From Pochonia chlamydosporia 170 (Eukaryota > Ascomycota > Sordariomycetes > Hypocreales > Clavicipitaceae), in the NCBI RefSeq assembly GCF_001653235.2, contig NC_035794.1, positions 558,001-622,000 on the forward strand: a stretch of DNA of 64,000 nucleotides. Direction: 5' to 3'. The first letter of the stretch is position 1. Each line of letters begins with the position of its first letter. The position numbers and the translations under genes are program-made. The notes under the pieces are model-generated. The model saw only the letters and a list, made by a program, of their open reading frames with translations, was not told where the DNA came from and did no database searches. Shown here in pieces: positions 11,297 through 22,490 of the stretch.

Positions 11297-14200
11297 AGAA
11301 CAACCCCGTAGCATACTCCGTGCTTCAGACGGGCGGCATTGACTTGCAAAGTTGGATAGTCCTTATGGGATGGGATGGGATGGGAGGATGACGCCGAGCT
11401 GCCCATTGATCTACAGAACAGGCATGAAGGAGCAATTGATACTAGGGGACAAGAAGCAGAGTCAGAGTTTAATGATTAATGGTATAAACATAGAAAACGG
11501 CGTTGTGCTATTAGCCTGGGCAAGCATTGCCCGCAAATAAAACGGAGGGAAAGAAGTCATCTCTCTGTTAAGTACCATCCACTCAATGGGAAGCCTTCCT
11601 AAGCCATTTAAGAACGTAGAACAACTGATCAAGCTTTGACCTCGCGCACGACAACTTGTCTCTGGAGCGAACTTTGCGGTTACTCCGAGTAGCTCAACTG
11701 AGATGCATGTGACTTCTTCACCGTAATATTTGGATTGTCACGCTGCAGCTGAAAACTCTTCTCTTACACGAGCGGGCTGACATTGCATTCGGGTGTACGG
11801 AGCATATCTGGGTGCTTAGTCTCCATGCATCTCACACGGGCTTGTTGGTGTTGATGCGAGGTGGTGCAGCGGTGTTTCAGTTTTTGAGCATCCGAAGGAG
11901 CTCGCCCAGAGGCCCTCGCGTGAATTGTCTCACGAATGCAGGGCGACCCTGAAACATTACGGGCGGCATGACACTAGGCTGCTTCACATCTCCACGAATG
12001 GCAAGCTGGAACAATACGTCTCGATGTGCGGAGTAAAGGGATACAACCTTGACATGGTTTGCGATTTATTGGTTACAACCCGATGTATTCTAAAGCCAAA
12101 TTGATACTGGGTATGACATTTGTGCTCCCCTTTGTATGAAGGGCACTCCCTCCGGCGTTGAATGTCAGGCTATGTGGCCAGGGGTGATGCCCTAACTCGC
12201 CCAGGCTGTCGAATCGAGGAACCTACCTTCAGTCATTTGATTTTATTGTTGAGGGAAGTGTCCATAGCTTGATGCCAAGTGCTGGGCTGAGTGCGATGGC
12301 GGCGACTCGTACGAAACCGACTTGCGTTAATAAGCGGTTTCTCCCTGCTTCCTTTTATCTTGTCGTTCCATTAATTTTGAACCCAATGAATTCCATCTGG
12401 ATGGCGGTAGGATAGAGAGAAAGTCTATCAAAGGCCAGCGAGGAGCTGCTCAATTTTATTACATTCTTGTCGGGTGGTGAGGCATCCTTCGGTCGCTCCA
12501 GAGCTTGCGAGGCATTTCGAGCACAAAGGCATCAAATGCACGCATATATATCGGATACAGCGACTTCTTGCCTTCATCAACAGCATTACTGAAATGCATG
12601 CAATTTCAAAGTTCTCAAAGTCAGACTCTTCGTCGAAACCTCACGGTCGCAAGTTCACAAAATTGGTGCAGTCCAGCACAATTCTTGCTCCTCGTTCATA
12701 GCAAACACTCCCACATCTTACCTACTATCCTCGCTGGCGAGAATATCACTTAGTATACGGCCGCAAGATCGGTACTAACTATGGCAACTTCCTTTCGATT
12801 CCGGTCTTCTTCCGATTCGGATTGTCGACCCCGGAGTCGCAGGGTTTCAATCAGATCATGGCTATCAACTACTTCGTCGCAAGACTGCCCTCAGAGGGAG
12901 ACGCCGTTCCACATTATACCCTCAACAGAAGCCTCTATCAACAATATAATATCCAGGCAGACATCTCTGGCAATACTAGAAGAAGAGAGGCGATGCTTTC
13001 CTAACGGGCTAAGCGTTTTGGAGCCCCGCCCTGTGGTGTATTGGAGAAGCGTCGAGGAGAGAATTCACTCAGGATCATGTTAACGACCAACTCCCTGCGG
13101 CTGGCCGCACATGGACGATTAGGGTCTCCATTGCATCATTCACGTAGGAGCCCGGGCGTACCTTTCAGCATTGTTCTTCTCACCGCGGGTTATCCAGACA
13201 TCGAAAATGCTTTGTCCCTTCGGGCAAAGGACTCTAGATTGCTGCCATATCTTCAATTTCCCACTAAGGGGTATTTTGTCTCAGAACGATCGATGGCGGC
13301 TAGGACTTCGAAAATGCATGAATCCTCAAAACAATTTTGGTTATAATTAATACAAGGGAATCTTAAGTCCAGATGTTCCTAAGTCTTTCAAACCTCGCCC
13401 TGACATGATACGCGTGGCCGAGCATCAGGTTCCAGATGTCCTAACCTATGAATACTCGTCTCATGCAGTCACTGAACACCTAGACGCCTCCGTCAAGGAC
13501 AAGCATGCTCGGCGAGCATTGAATGTCAATTGCCTACCTAGGCACCTAGCTACTTAGGGAGGTAGGGGGAGGTAGCCATGGCCGGTGGAAATCTTTGAAG
13601 GCGTAACCCAGCACTTCGAATATTCAAAATCAAAAGGTGTCAGGTCTGCAAGTTATACCAAGGGTGCATCTGAAGTGAATTCTCCAGAAGAGTTAAGCTT
13701 GACCGTTCAGTTTTCCGACTCCCAATCCTTGATGTGCAAGAGCAATGTATCGGTGCTCTGGCCGTTGTCCAACGTTGCAACAACCAGCCACCAGTCTCAA
13801 AATATAATTAGCTCTGGCCCAATTCCCTGACAGGGATGATGATAGCCGTAGCCGCTGCCGTAGCCACTCTCTACGACCAAGATATTGGTCCCTTGCCTGC
13901 GGTGTCGAAGCAGGGTTCAAATATTGCCAGGTGGCTTGTTGGGTTGCTACATGCCAATACCAAACGTGGAAGGATAGTTGATCTTTCTCCGCAGAATGGA
14001 AGGCTTGGAATACAAAAGATGGAGTGATATAAACAACCACCCAAGCGACGAATATCGCGTACACCAGTGGTCTTACTATTTGCAGGTAATAACACAAGCA
14101 TCATCCAAGGAGCCTCCTCGATGTACTCCGTACATGAGCAGCTGTCCGACGTTTGATGTCTTCAGTATCCCCAAATGACCTTGATACTTTGATTGTCCCA

Positions 14201-15878
14201 AGGTCCCTCAGAGGACATCGAGATATTAAATACAGATCCACACTCGAAAGACCAAAAGAGCCACGGTACTCCGTAAGTTATCACAAGTACCTACGTAGGA
14301 ATTCAAGTTTAAAGGTGTGGCGTTGTAGGACCTAGAAGTTCTCTCGTCTGCTTCAAGCACGGCGATGTGACCGCTCCCAAACTTAGAAGGCAGCTAGAGA
14401 ACGGTCATGGGCGGGCAGGTGTATGCATGTGCACTTGTGTCTGGTGGGCTCAAGTCTGGTCTGGGGCTACATACTAGGTACCTAGGTACATAAATAATGA
14501 CACCCAGCGCCTCAAAACGGGTCAAGTTGTTCTGGCTTGGTTCTGCTGTGCTGGTTAACCAACCGATCTGCGCTGGCTCTGGTGGTCTGATGTCGGCCTA
14601 ACATGCATACGGAAATTGGCGCTGCGGGTAAACATTTTGAGATGGATCAATTTCATGATGGCAACTTTGAAAAGCTACTCCACCAGACGCTCTACGGATA
14701 CCAGATCCCTACCGACAGCGAATCCATTTGACATGGATGCCTCCAATGCACTCAGAAGGTAGCTACAGCGCGTTCGGTGGTCACGATCAACCGGGGGCAG
14801 CCCTAGGTTTCAAGTACCATTGTTTCAATGCAGACTCATGCAGCCTCGAATCTGAGAGCGGCCAAACGCCCAGTCTATTTCCAGTCTTCCGTAATGTACT
14901 AAGTTATTCCGTAGACCAGTTGTGTTTTGCACGAAGTAAGCCTGTCTGATCTCACTACCTCAAGGCTCTCGACGCCGCAGGTTCAATGTTTCGCTCCATG
15001 TCCGCCAAAGGGAACCACTGCCTGGCATACCAGACAGTATTAGCACACTTTAGTAAGTGCTCAACACGGACAGCCTGGCTCTTGCTTCTCCACAAAACGC
15101 GCCATCATGGCCCCAGCCATGCAGCATTCTCAAAGTTCTCTGTTGGGCCAATGGCTGTGACGACCAGTTCTTGGTCCAGACGTGGAGCCTGGCTCTTGAC
15201 TGGAGTCTGGTACCAGACTTGCGACAGGCCGGCACGTACGGAGTGCTTGACCCAACATTGAAGCGCCTGCAAGCCTGGAATATGGAGCCAGGCCTTCAAT
15301 GCTGACCCGTTGCGGCTGGTCCACAAGCAGCACAGGGTCTGGTTTGTCTGGTGGGAGCTTGAGGAGCCTGAGCACGGCTGGGAGAACCAGACATTGATGG
15401 ACCCAGTGCCAGCTCTTGAGCCTGCTTGGCTGCCCCCAAACCCCCAATCAACCTTCATGCTGTCGTACATGAATGCTACTTCGTGATTGGCATCTGGTCA
15501 ATCCTATCAATATTTTGTCCCCTTCCACGCAGTTGTCCGTGTCATCGCCATTTTCCACAACACAACCCTGTGCCTCCAATTTTTCGCGCCATCGGCAACC
15601 TTTCTGTTTGTTGTTGGTGGAGTATTCAGTCAGTTTATCACATCGCTGTGCCTAAGCTTGCTTGAGCCTGCGCGGGTTCGCTGGCACGCACTCAAATTCG
15701 TTGAGCGTCCTTGCCTCGAGACAGCATTTCGAGCGACATCAGTGATCTCGATCTACGGCTGTCCTTACGGCCGCAAAGCATCTCGGAGATCGGGGTTTGC
15801 TCTAACCGGCATCGCGACGCCCCAGACGTTGACCATAGTCCCTTCAGAAGATTCGGACCCAGCATATACTCCTCAAAC
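11297..15878. other. 4.6 kb intergenic region upstream of velB
   Basis: I find no supportable gene between CCH1 and velB. The longest frames (100-134 codons near 12.5-14.1 kb) have no recognisable domains. An ATGGG tetramer run lies at 11365-11384. The right half is rich in GTCTGGT/ACCAGAC copies (14440, 15207-15220, 15337-15355, 15386), and TACTCCGTA motifs occur near 14119 and 14265. The last 1-2 kb presumably holds the velB promoter and a long 5' UTR. A non-coding RNA cannot be excluded. Confidence 0.5.
11365..11384. repeat. (ATGGG)4 pentanucleotide repeat
   Basis: Four tandem ATGGG units lie about 70 bases past the CCH1 stop, probably within its 3' UTR. Confidence 0.8.
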
Positions 15879-17649
15879 ATGTCACAGCAATTACCGTTGC
15901 CAGGCAGCTCCTACCCACCATCAACTTCAACCACGGGCTCAGGCCACCAAACATCTGGTCCTCCGATGTACGGCTACTACAGCCATCAACAACTGCCACC
16001 ACCTCACTCCCGTTCTTCTCAGCATAGTACTAATGAGATGCAACATCAGAGGCCCAGTACCCAGGCCCAAGGGCAACTACCTCAACATTCTCACTCCAAC
16101 ACACAGGCTCATCAGCAAGCCCAGTCTCACGCCTCTCTGTCTCAGCACCATCTTCCGCCTCCACAGATGCAACCTCCTCCTGCACACTCCAGGCAAGAAG
16201 ACACGCAGCCGGGCCCTGTTGGGACTGTAACATCTGTATCCGCGGGGAAACCTCCTGGGAACTCTCAGCAGATATTGGCCCCGTTTTCGAAGATTGATGA
16301 GGCTACCGGACGCAAGTATCAGTCAGTGTTGTCATTGTTTCGTGAAGCCCGTTCCTAGCTGTGGATGCTAACACGAGTGCAAAGACTGGATGTCGTCCAG
16401 CAACCCCGAAGAGCCCGAATGTGCGGGTTTGGTGATAAGGTATATAGTATTCCTCACCATGTGTCATAGTCAACACGGTTTCTCAATGGCATTTAGGATC
16501 GACGGCCCATCACTCCGCCCCCGTGTGTTCGTCTAATAATTACAGATATTGCCACCGGAAAAGAAATCGACTGCAAGTGTGTCTCCCTTCCTATGCGTTA
16601 CATCTCCTCGGCGGCGTGCCAAACTCAGGAAACTGACTGAACTCACATCTTGCTAGTGACATTGACCACTCAATGTTTGTCCTCAATGTCGATCTTTGGA
16701 GTGATGACGGCACAAAAGAAGTCAATCTTGTGCGGTCCTCTACAGGCAGCCCATCGATCTCATCGACAACTCCGTATTCGTACACGACCCTGAACGGAGG
16801 CGATGCGGGGATGGCACAATACACCCAGCACGTCCTTCCATCTAATCGGGACCAAGCGTACACTTCACCTCAAACCGTAGGCTATGTCCAGGACTATCAA
16901 ATGCAAGGCAATTACGGTCAAGGTACGTATAAAGTCGATGCCTTGCCGCCTCAAAATATATAGAAGTCTGGACACATCTGAACTATTTGTCCTAGTGCCA
17001 TCCTATACACAAAATTCCTCCTATGGTCCACCCCAACAATACTTCCCCCATCATCACTCATACCGCCCAGAAGGGGCTGTCGCCCCTTTGCCGTCACAGA
17101 CGACTGTTTCTCCCTACAGCAGAAATGGATCCACCAGCTCTCCAGGCTATGTCCAAGATCACAATACTTTGGCGAGGATGGCCATGGTCGGCGGGCAACC
17201 ACAGGGTATGTTCACACGAAATTTGATTGGCAGCTTGGCAGCTAGCGCGTTTCGCCTCAGTGATACGACGGACCGCATTGGAATATGGTTTGTTCTGCAA
17301 GACCTCAGTGTTCGAACGGAGGGTCCTTTTCGGTATGAATACCCCTGGTATGGCTCTGCCGTTAAGTTGGTATTAACTTCATGACTCCAGCTTGCGGTTC
17401 TCTTTCGTCAATGTTGGGCCGCCAGATGGCACACCTCGTGATACGGGGACACCAAAGGTGAACAAGAGCAGGGCTCCAATTTTGGCCTGCTGCTTCAGTG
17501 ACACCTTCAATGTCTATTCGGCCAAGAAGTTCCCGGGTGTATGTGAAAGCACTCCGCTGAGCAAGACGTTTGCAACCCAAGGAATCAAAATACCAATCCG
17601 AAAAGACTCAAATGTTAAGGGAGGTGATGACGATGATTACGGTGACTAG
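15879..17649 (+). CDS. velB: Velvet regulator VelB
   Basis: Six exons (15879-16321, 16385-16439, 16497-16576, 16657-16922, 16996-17332, 17391-17649) join in frame to 479 aa. The first about 145 residues are Gln/His/Pro-rich and disordered. The velvet domain begins at LDVVQQPRRARMCGFGDKD, continues through DIDHSMFVLNVDLW and is then split by an insert of roughly 130 residues rich in Ser, Tyr and Gln. It resumes at MFTRNLIGSLAASAFRL and ends with FPGVCESTPLSK. This split layout and the TRNLIGSL block are typical of VelB rather than VosA or VeA. VelB binds DNA, pairs with VeA/LaeA or VosA, and links light, sporulation and secondary metabolism; these roles come from the family. The start at 15879 (MSQQLPLPGS) is the last plausible ATG before the conserved part. 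An in-frame ATG at 15711 would add 56 residues. Confidence 0.93.
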
Positions 17650-18930
17650 TCGCCGCATTTCTCTATCATTCGACACTGCAGCTATACTGCACGCATAAGT
17701 TCATGATCATACATATTCTATTGACTCGGGATGCCAAGCAGTGGCCACATTTATGCAAACTTCATTGAAAATCTGCAAGCAGCTTCTGGCAGGGGACCAA
17801 TTGGGTTGGAAACAGAAGGAAACAGAAGCATACAGAGTATTATGGCAGAACCGAGGTATTTGGCGTTTCAGAACGCTGCCATATGCGTGTTCATCTACTA
17901 GATGGACATGTAAATCGCGAATGTTCTACATAAAGGAAAGCCCTACACCAGGGAAAATGTTCAAAATGGCTTCGTTATTCATTGCTACTCTACAATATTC
18001 AGATACCAACTTCAAATATAAAATGTTGACCAGTCTTTTCCATCTATGCGTGTAGTAGCTGATGGAGAATGACATCTCCAAAGCGCCCAGAAACTACCTA
18101 CCTAGAACCTAGATGGACATTTACCTACCTAGGTAGGTAAGTATGTTAGTGGATTTCTAGGCAGACAAAAGTCATAACCTACGTAGGTAAATATCACCAT
18201 TTTGTATGCTAGCCCATGTTTATGCTTTAGAAGTCTGTCCAATTTGGTCATGTACATATGTCGCTGTAGGTACTGGACCGTTCCGCCAACGTCTGCTGGT
18301 ATTCTTACAATGTATCAATAGAATCAGGCACGAGTCGCACACAGGAGCTTGAGTAGGATAAAGCTCCACCAAAAAGTTGGCAATGGCCAATTAAACGGTC
18401 GCATATCGACATGTGCATGGCCTTCACAGCCAGTTCACTTCTGTGCCAGGTTGGTTGAGATGTGCACACCAGCCAGCTATTGGAAGGATGCCGACAGTTG
18501 GTTGGCGAGCATTGGCAAAGACATGCATGCGCCTCAGAAAAGCGGGTACAAAGCTCTAATTACCTTCAATCCTTTCATGTTACTATTTTACCCTGTTACC
18601 CGTCCTGTTCCCAGCAGTCCCTGCTTCCTTGACCCTCACGAAGGTCATATCCTCCGTAGCGGAATTGCGACGAGTTGTCTTTGAGCGTAAACGGCTCGCG
18701 TCGCTTGGTTTGCCGGCCCGCAGCTAGTATCGTGGCGTCCGAGGCCACTGCGGACGAACCTTGGTATGTGTGTAGCTGCCCACCAGACCAGGCCCCTCTC
18801 ATAAGTGTCAAGAGCAATCCAGTCCTGTCCCCAAGCCGGAACCTAGCAAGGGCAACAGTCTGATGACACACATATCGACGACCATATCTGCACCCTCGAT
18901 TCCTCCACCATTGGCTCGCAAAGTTCAAGT
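17650..18930. other. Intergenic between velB and the Par32-like gene
   Basis: No gene is supported. The region contains CCTAGG palindromes at 18095-18190, including a perfect 20-bp palindrome at 18121-18140, and an ACCAGACCAGG motif near 18785. It should hold the velB 3' UTR and the promoter of the small gene at 18931. Confidence 0.55.
18095..18190. repeat. CCTAGG palindrome cluster with a perfect 20-bp palindrome
   Basis: Positions 18121-18140 read the same on both strands (TTACCTACCT followed by AGGTAGGTAA). Related half-sites CTACCTACCTAG and ACGTAGGTAA flank it. This is the most perfect example of the dispersed CCTAGG family in the window. Confidence 0.85.
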
Positions 18931-19460
18931 ATGGCACAGAAGAACGAAGCGAGCAGATCGGCAATGACGTCGCAACTATCGTCCCACGGTCGCGGCGGTG
19001 CCGGCAACATGCTCAGTGCCTCACAATCACCAAAACTCAACCCTTCAGACCTCGAAACCCCAGTGCTAAAGAAGCCAGTAGTCACCACCGGTCGTGGTGG
19101 CACTGGAAACATGGCCAAAAACGACGACCCCCGCGAGACCCGCTTGCGACAGGATGTTGAAGCGTAAGTATTTGCGTCAATACTTCACCCACAACCCAAC
19201 GGTTATCGACAATGCCAACTTACGAATTTACAACTGTTCTCAGAGTTCCGAGACGATACAGTTCTGGTGCCCAACACTCCGGTCGCGGTGGTGCCGGCAA
19301 CGTATTTCGCGAAAACGAAGACATGGCTGAACTGGCTCGGAAGGGTAGCCGCGAGCAGGCAGTGGCAGAGGATGCCCCAGACCAGAACACAACCTCGAGC
19401 CCAGAGCCAGATGCAACTGCAGCTAAGCGCAAGAACTGGCTCTTTGGGAAAAGGCCTTAG
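18931..19460 (+). CDS. Small GRGGAGN-repeat protein (DUF3602, Par32-like)
   Basis: Two exons, 18931-19163 and 19244-19460, join in frame to 149 aa. The protein is hydrophilic and without predicted globular structure. It carries three copies of a Gly-rich motif: HGRGGAGN, TGRGGTGN and SGRGGAGN. This repeat is the hallmark of the DUF3602 family, to which yeast Par32/Amu1 belongs. That protein is phosphorylated after rapamycin treatment and inhibits ammonium transporters downstream of TORC1. The same function here is only an inference by family, and filamentous fungi may carry several such proteins. The C-terminus ends in a basic KRKNWLFGKRP stretch. The start was chosen as the first ATG of the frame; a further upstream non-coding exon is possible. 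Confidence 0.8.
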
Positions 19461-20084
19461 GCTGGGAGTATCAGGTGAGTTGCCAACGGCGGAATGAAAG
19501 ATGTGCAAGCTTGCCCTTGGAGTTCACGTCACCAATCATTATGTAGTCTTTTCAGCGTCATGGACTGACTCTCAAACTTGTTGACGTCTGTTTCTTGGTT
19601 TATGTTTTTCAAATTTATGAGCTAGTTTAGGTGTCGGCTATGTACTCGCAACTCGGTTGTTTGTTCTACTTTTCTACTCGGTGGTTATAATTGCTCTTAC
19701 TGTTGGCTGTCGAAGTTTCTGGAGTGGTGGTATCTTCTATGTGCTTAGGGATTTGTACTATCCAATCAACAACTTAACATCAGATTATGGCAAAAGGGAA
19801 TGCAAAATGCATTGGCGTATATGATAAGGACCTGTAGATATGAGATTTGGCGGAATATACATGACAATAGTCTACAATCTCATGATAATAGAGTGGAAAC
19901 ATAACTTTTTCGTACTCTGCACTAGTTGAGGGACCCTTCCTAGTTGCCTAGCCCGGACGTCATCCGCATTTCGTTTCCTTGGGTAATGGTCTCACCCAAC
20001 CCCTGAAAATGGCATCTGGCTCTATCAACGAGACGAGCTTCCCTTCCAAGGAACAGCCCCAGAAAATTCGAACCAGAGAATAGC
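19461..20084. other. Intergenic, convergent 3' regions
   Basis: No gene is seen. This AT-richer 624 bp stretch separates the 3' ends of the Par32-like gene (plus) and HEM12 (minus), so it probably consists of both 3' UTRs and terminators. Confidence 0.6.
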
Positions 20085-21496
20085 TTAGTTGGTTGTCAGC
20101 CTATGAATTTCTTGGAAGAAATGCTTCAAGTTGTCGGGATCAACGCCAGGTGTAATTCCTATATCCGATTCATTAATTAGCCATTTTCTCAAACATTCAA
20201 CAGCATAGATGATGAGGTTTGTGCTCGTACCATGTCCCAAGTTAGCAATCCAACCCTTTTTGCCCACCCAAAATCCTTTGACCATCTGTTCCACCGCTAG
20301 TGTTATTGCTTCTTTCGTTCCGTACAAGACACCAGGGTCAGCATTGCCTTGGAAAACTACGTTGCGTGATCCACGAATTTTGACAGCAGTCTCAGGATCT
20401 TGGAGCCAATCCATGCCTACAACGTTGTATCCCAGATTGCACACAGAGTCTAGAGCATACCACGCACCCTTGGGGAACACTGTCATAGGAACAGAATCTA
20501 GCCCCATACTCTTCAACTTGCTCGGTAGCTTTTGAGAAATGTGTGCTAAGTAGGGTTCGGAGAATTCACGGAAAGACGATGGAGATAATTCTCCAGCCCA
20601 GGAATCAAACACCATGACCATCTGGAATTAGAAGTGTGGTGAACCGTTAGCCCATGCACAACAAAGCCAACCAGAGAAAAAAATTGAGAAAGGGAAGCCG
20701 GCTTGGCCATTGCGTAAAGTCAAGTTGAGCGTCATACCTGTGCACCAGCCTTTACTTGTAGGGCCAGGTGATCTACGCAGATGTCTGCAATTTTTTGTAG
20801 AAGCGCTTTGCTCATCTTTGGGTATTTGTAAACCCACGTTTTGCTCTGGGCGAACAGCTTGGTACCTCCGCCCTCAACCATGTAACAAAAGAGAGTCCAT
20901 GGAGCACCACAGAAGCCGATAAGTGGTACCTTCCCAGCAAGCTTCTTCCTCGTAAGTGTGATAGCCTTATACACGTAATCTAATTCTTGTGCAACCTGCA
21001 CATCTCTTCTAAGAACTTGGTCGTATTGGCCATCCGCGGGGTTCTTCAGAGGGCTGGGGAAATGCGGGCCTTTCTTGTCTACCATCTCAACCTCCATTCC
21101 CATGGCCTGTGGGATTACGAGAATATCTGAAAATATGATTGCAGCATCAAGTAATCCTGCAAAGCGTTCGACGGGTTGGAGCGTCAGGGTTGAAGCGACC
21201 TCGGGGTCGCGGCAGCATTCGAAAAAGTCGCGGTTGCCTTTTGCTTCATGATATTCCGGAAGATAACGGCCAGCTGAAATTACTCATCAATTTGCCAGAT
21301 CTGAACAGCTTTGCTTCGTAGAATCGCATTACTCACCTTGCCTCATCACCCACATTGGCGGACGCTCCACCTCCTGGCCTGAATATTAGCAGTCAGCGTT
21401 GTCTATCAAAGTTGAAAGGCATAGTAATGCTAAGAACGCACCCCATGCGGCCCGTAGTAAAAGGTCGTTCTTCAATGGCTCGAATGAATGCTCCAT
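20085..21496 (-). CDS. HEM12: Uroporphyrinogen decarboxylase
   Basis: Four exons (21496-21442, 21378-21337, 21273-20738, 20621-20085) join in frame to 389 aa, close to the usual fungal size. The enzyme removes four carboxyl groups from uroporphyrinogen III to give coproporphyrinogen III in the cytosol, the fifth step of heme synthesis. Both family signatures are present: [16 protein letters not shown] near the N-terminus, with the substrate-binding Arg, and [18 protein letters not shown] in the middle. The C-terminal NLGHG block is also present. The start at [17 protein letters not shown] was chosen because homologs begin there. However, the reading frame stays open for 85 further codons upstream to an ATG at 21751, so a longer form is conceivable. 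The gene shares a short promoter region with EMC6 on the other strand. Confidence 0.95.
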
Positions 21497-21890
21497 GGCT
21501 CGAATAGTTGCCAACAGCTTTGCAGTTGGGATGAAATATTCTGGTGCAATCACCCCGCCAAGATTGGGCAGCCGAGCGCGGGGCAGCTCGCGGGTAGTGC
21601 CAAGTATTGATCCTTCCGGAGCTGTTGACGGAGCTTTTCGGCCCGGCGGCTGACCAGCCATTCCAAGGCGACACCCAAGATGGGAGCTTGTTGTCGCGGG
21701 AGCATTGAGGTCAGCCATCTCGACACAAGTCGTGAACGAGGGTTTCTCCAACCAACAGAGTCAATGTCGATGCCCTCGCGTTACGCCCCAGCGTGACCGA
21801 ACTCGATTTTATTTTTCTACCACCCCGAAGTTGGGTTATAGCGATCCGATAATTTGCTGCAGGCTACACGTTTCGGACGATCCTTTCGCA
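21497..21890. promoter_or_regulatory. Shared divergent promoter HEM12 / EMC6
   Basis: Only 394 bp separate the two start codons, so both promoters must lie here. Because HEM12 has an open upstream frame over 21497-21751, part of this segment is transcribed as its 5' leader or possibly coding. No specific operator was identified. Confidence 0.6.
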
Positions 21891-22326
21891 ATGCCGTCCG
21901 AAAAGGAGTATCAAATCCACCCCATTGTCCCAGACTCGGTGGTTCATAATACAAAGGTAATGGCTTTGGCATTGTCTGAGCCAACTGTATAGGATTAGTT
22001 TGTCCGCCCTAGTTGCTAACGCCTCGTTTGTTCAGGTGCTATCCAATTTGCAAAGTCTCACTGCGTCCTTGTTTGGTGTCGCGGCCGGTATACTTGGGTT
22101 AGAGTCATATGGCGGCTTCTTATTTTACATCCTTTTGTCTATCGTAACCTCCTTGGCGTTTTATGGACTTCAGATGGCACCAGAATCATTGGCAGAGGGC
22201 CGGCCGCCTCTTAGTACTGGCCGATATTTTACTAGTGCTTTCGATTTCTGGACGAGTGGTATATTTAATGGGCTCCCAGGGTTTATCCTGACATGGACGT
22301 TGTTTTATGGACTGGTACGAGTCTAA
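21891..22326 (+). CDS. EMC6: ER membrane protein complex subunit 6
   Basis: Two exons, 21891-21956 and 22036-22326, join in frame to 118 aa, the size expected for EMC6. The 79-nt intron has a good GTTGCTAACG branch site. Homology is seen in VVHNTKVLSNLQSLTASLFG and AAGILGLESYGGFLFY, the conserved membrane-entering part. Three hydrophobic segments are visible: FLFYILLSIVTSLAFYGL, the GVAAGILGL region before it, and FILTWTLFYGLVRV at the C-terminus. EMC6 is a core subunit of the EMC insertase, which places tail-anchored and multipass proteins into the ER membrane. It ends 164 bp from the convergent GTPase gene. Confidence 0.9.
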
Positions 22327-22490
22327 TAGGGAATCTAGGTGTGGGAAATCAAGCCAGGGCTGGCTTAATAGAACATTTGGACCATAATGCTAGCATCTCA
22401 ATACCCAGACCTTGTTGGAACAATCATATCAGTTGTTCCAGATTCTGCCATCCAATTACATATCCTCACTGCCTTCTACCTGGGTCTAAA

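Noticed and set aside
12781..13346. Frames of 60-101 codons in the spacer after CCH1, considered as a gene remnant
   Set aside because: Translations in all frames show no family I recognise and no consistent splice structure. No terminal repeats suggest a transposon.
15487..16230. 247-codon plus-strand frame overlapping the start of velB
   Set aside because: It is out of frame with velB exon 1, has no recognisable domain and cannot be spliced to the velvet domain.
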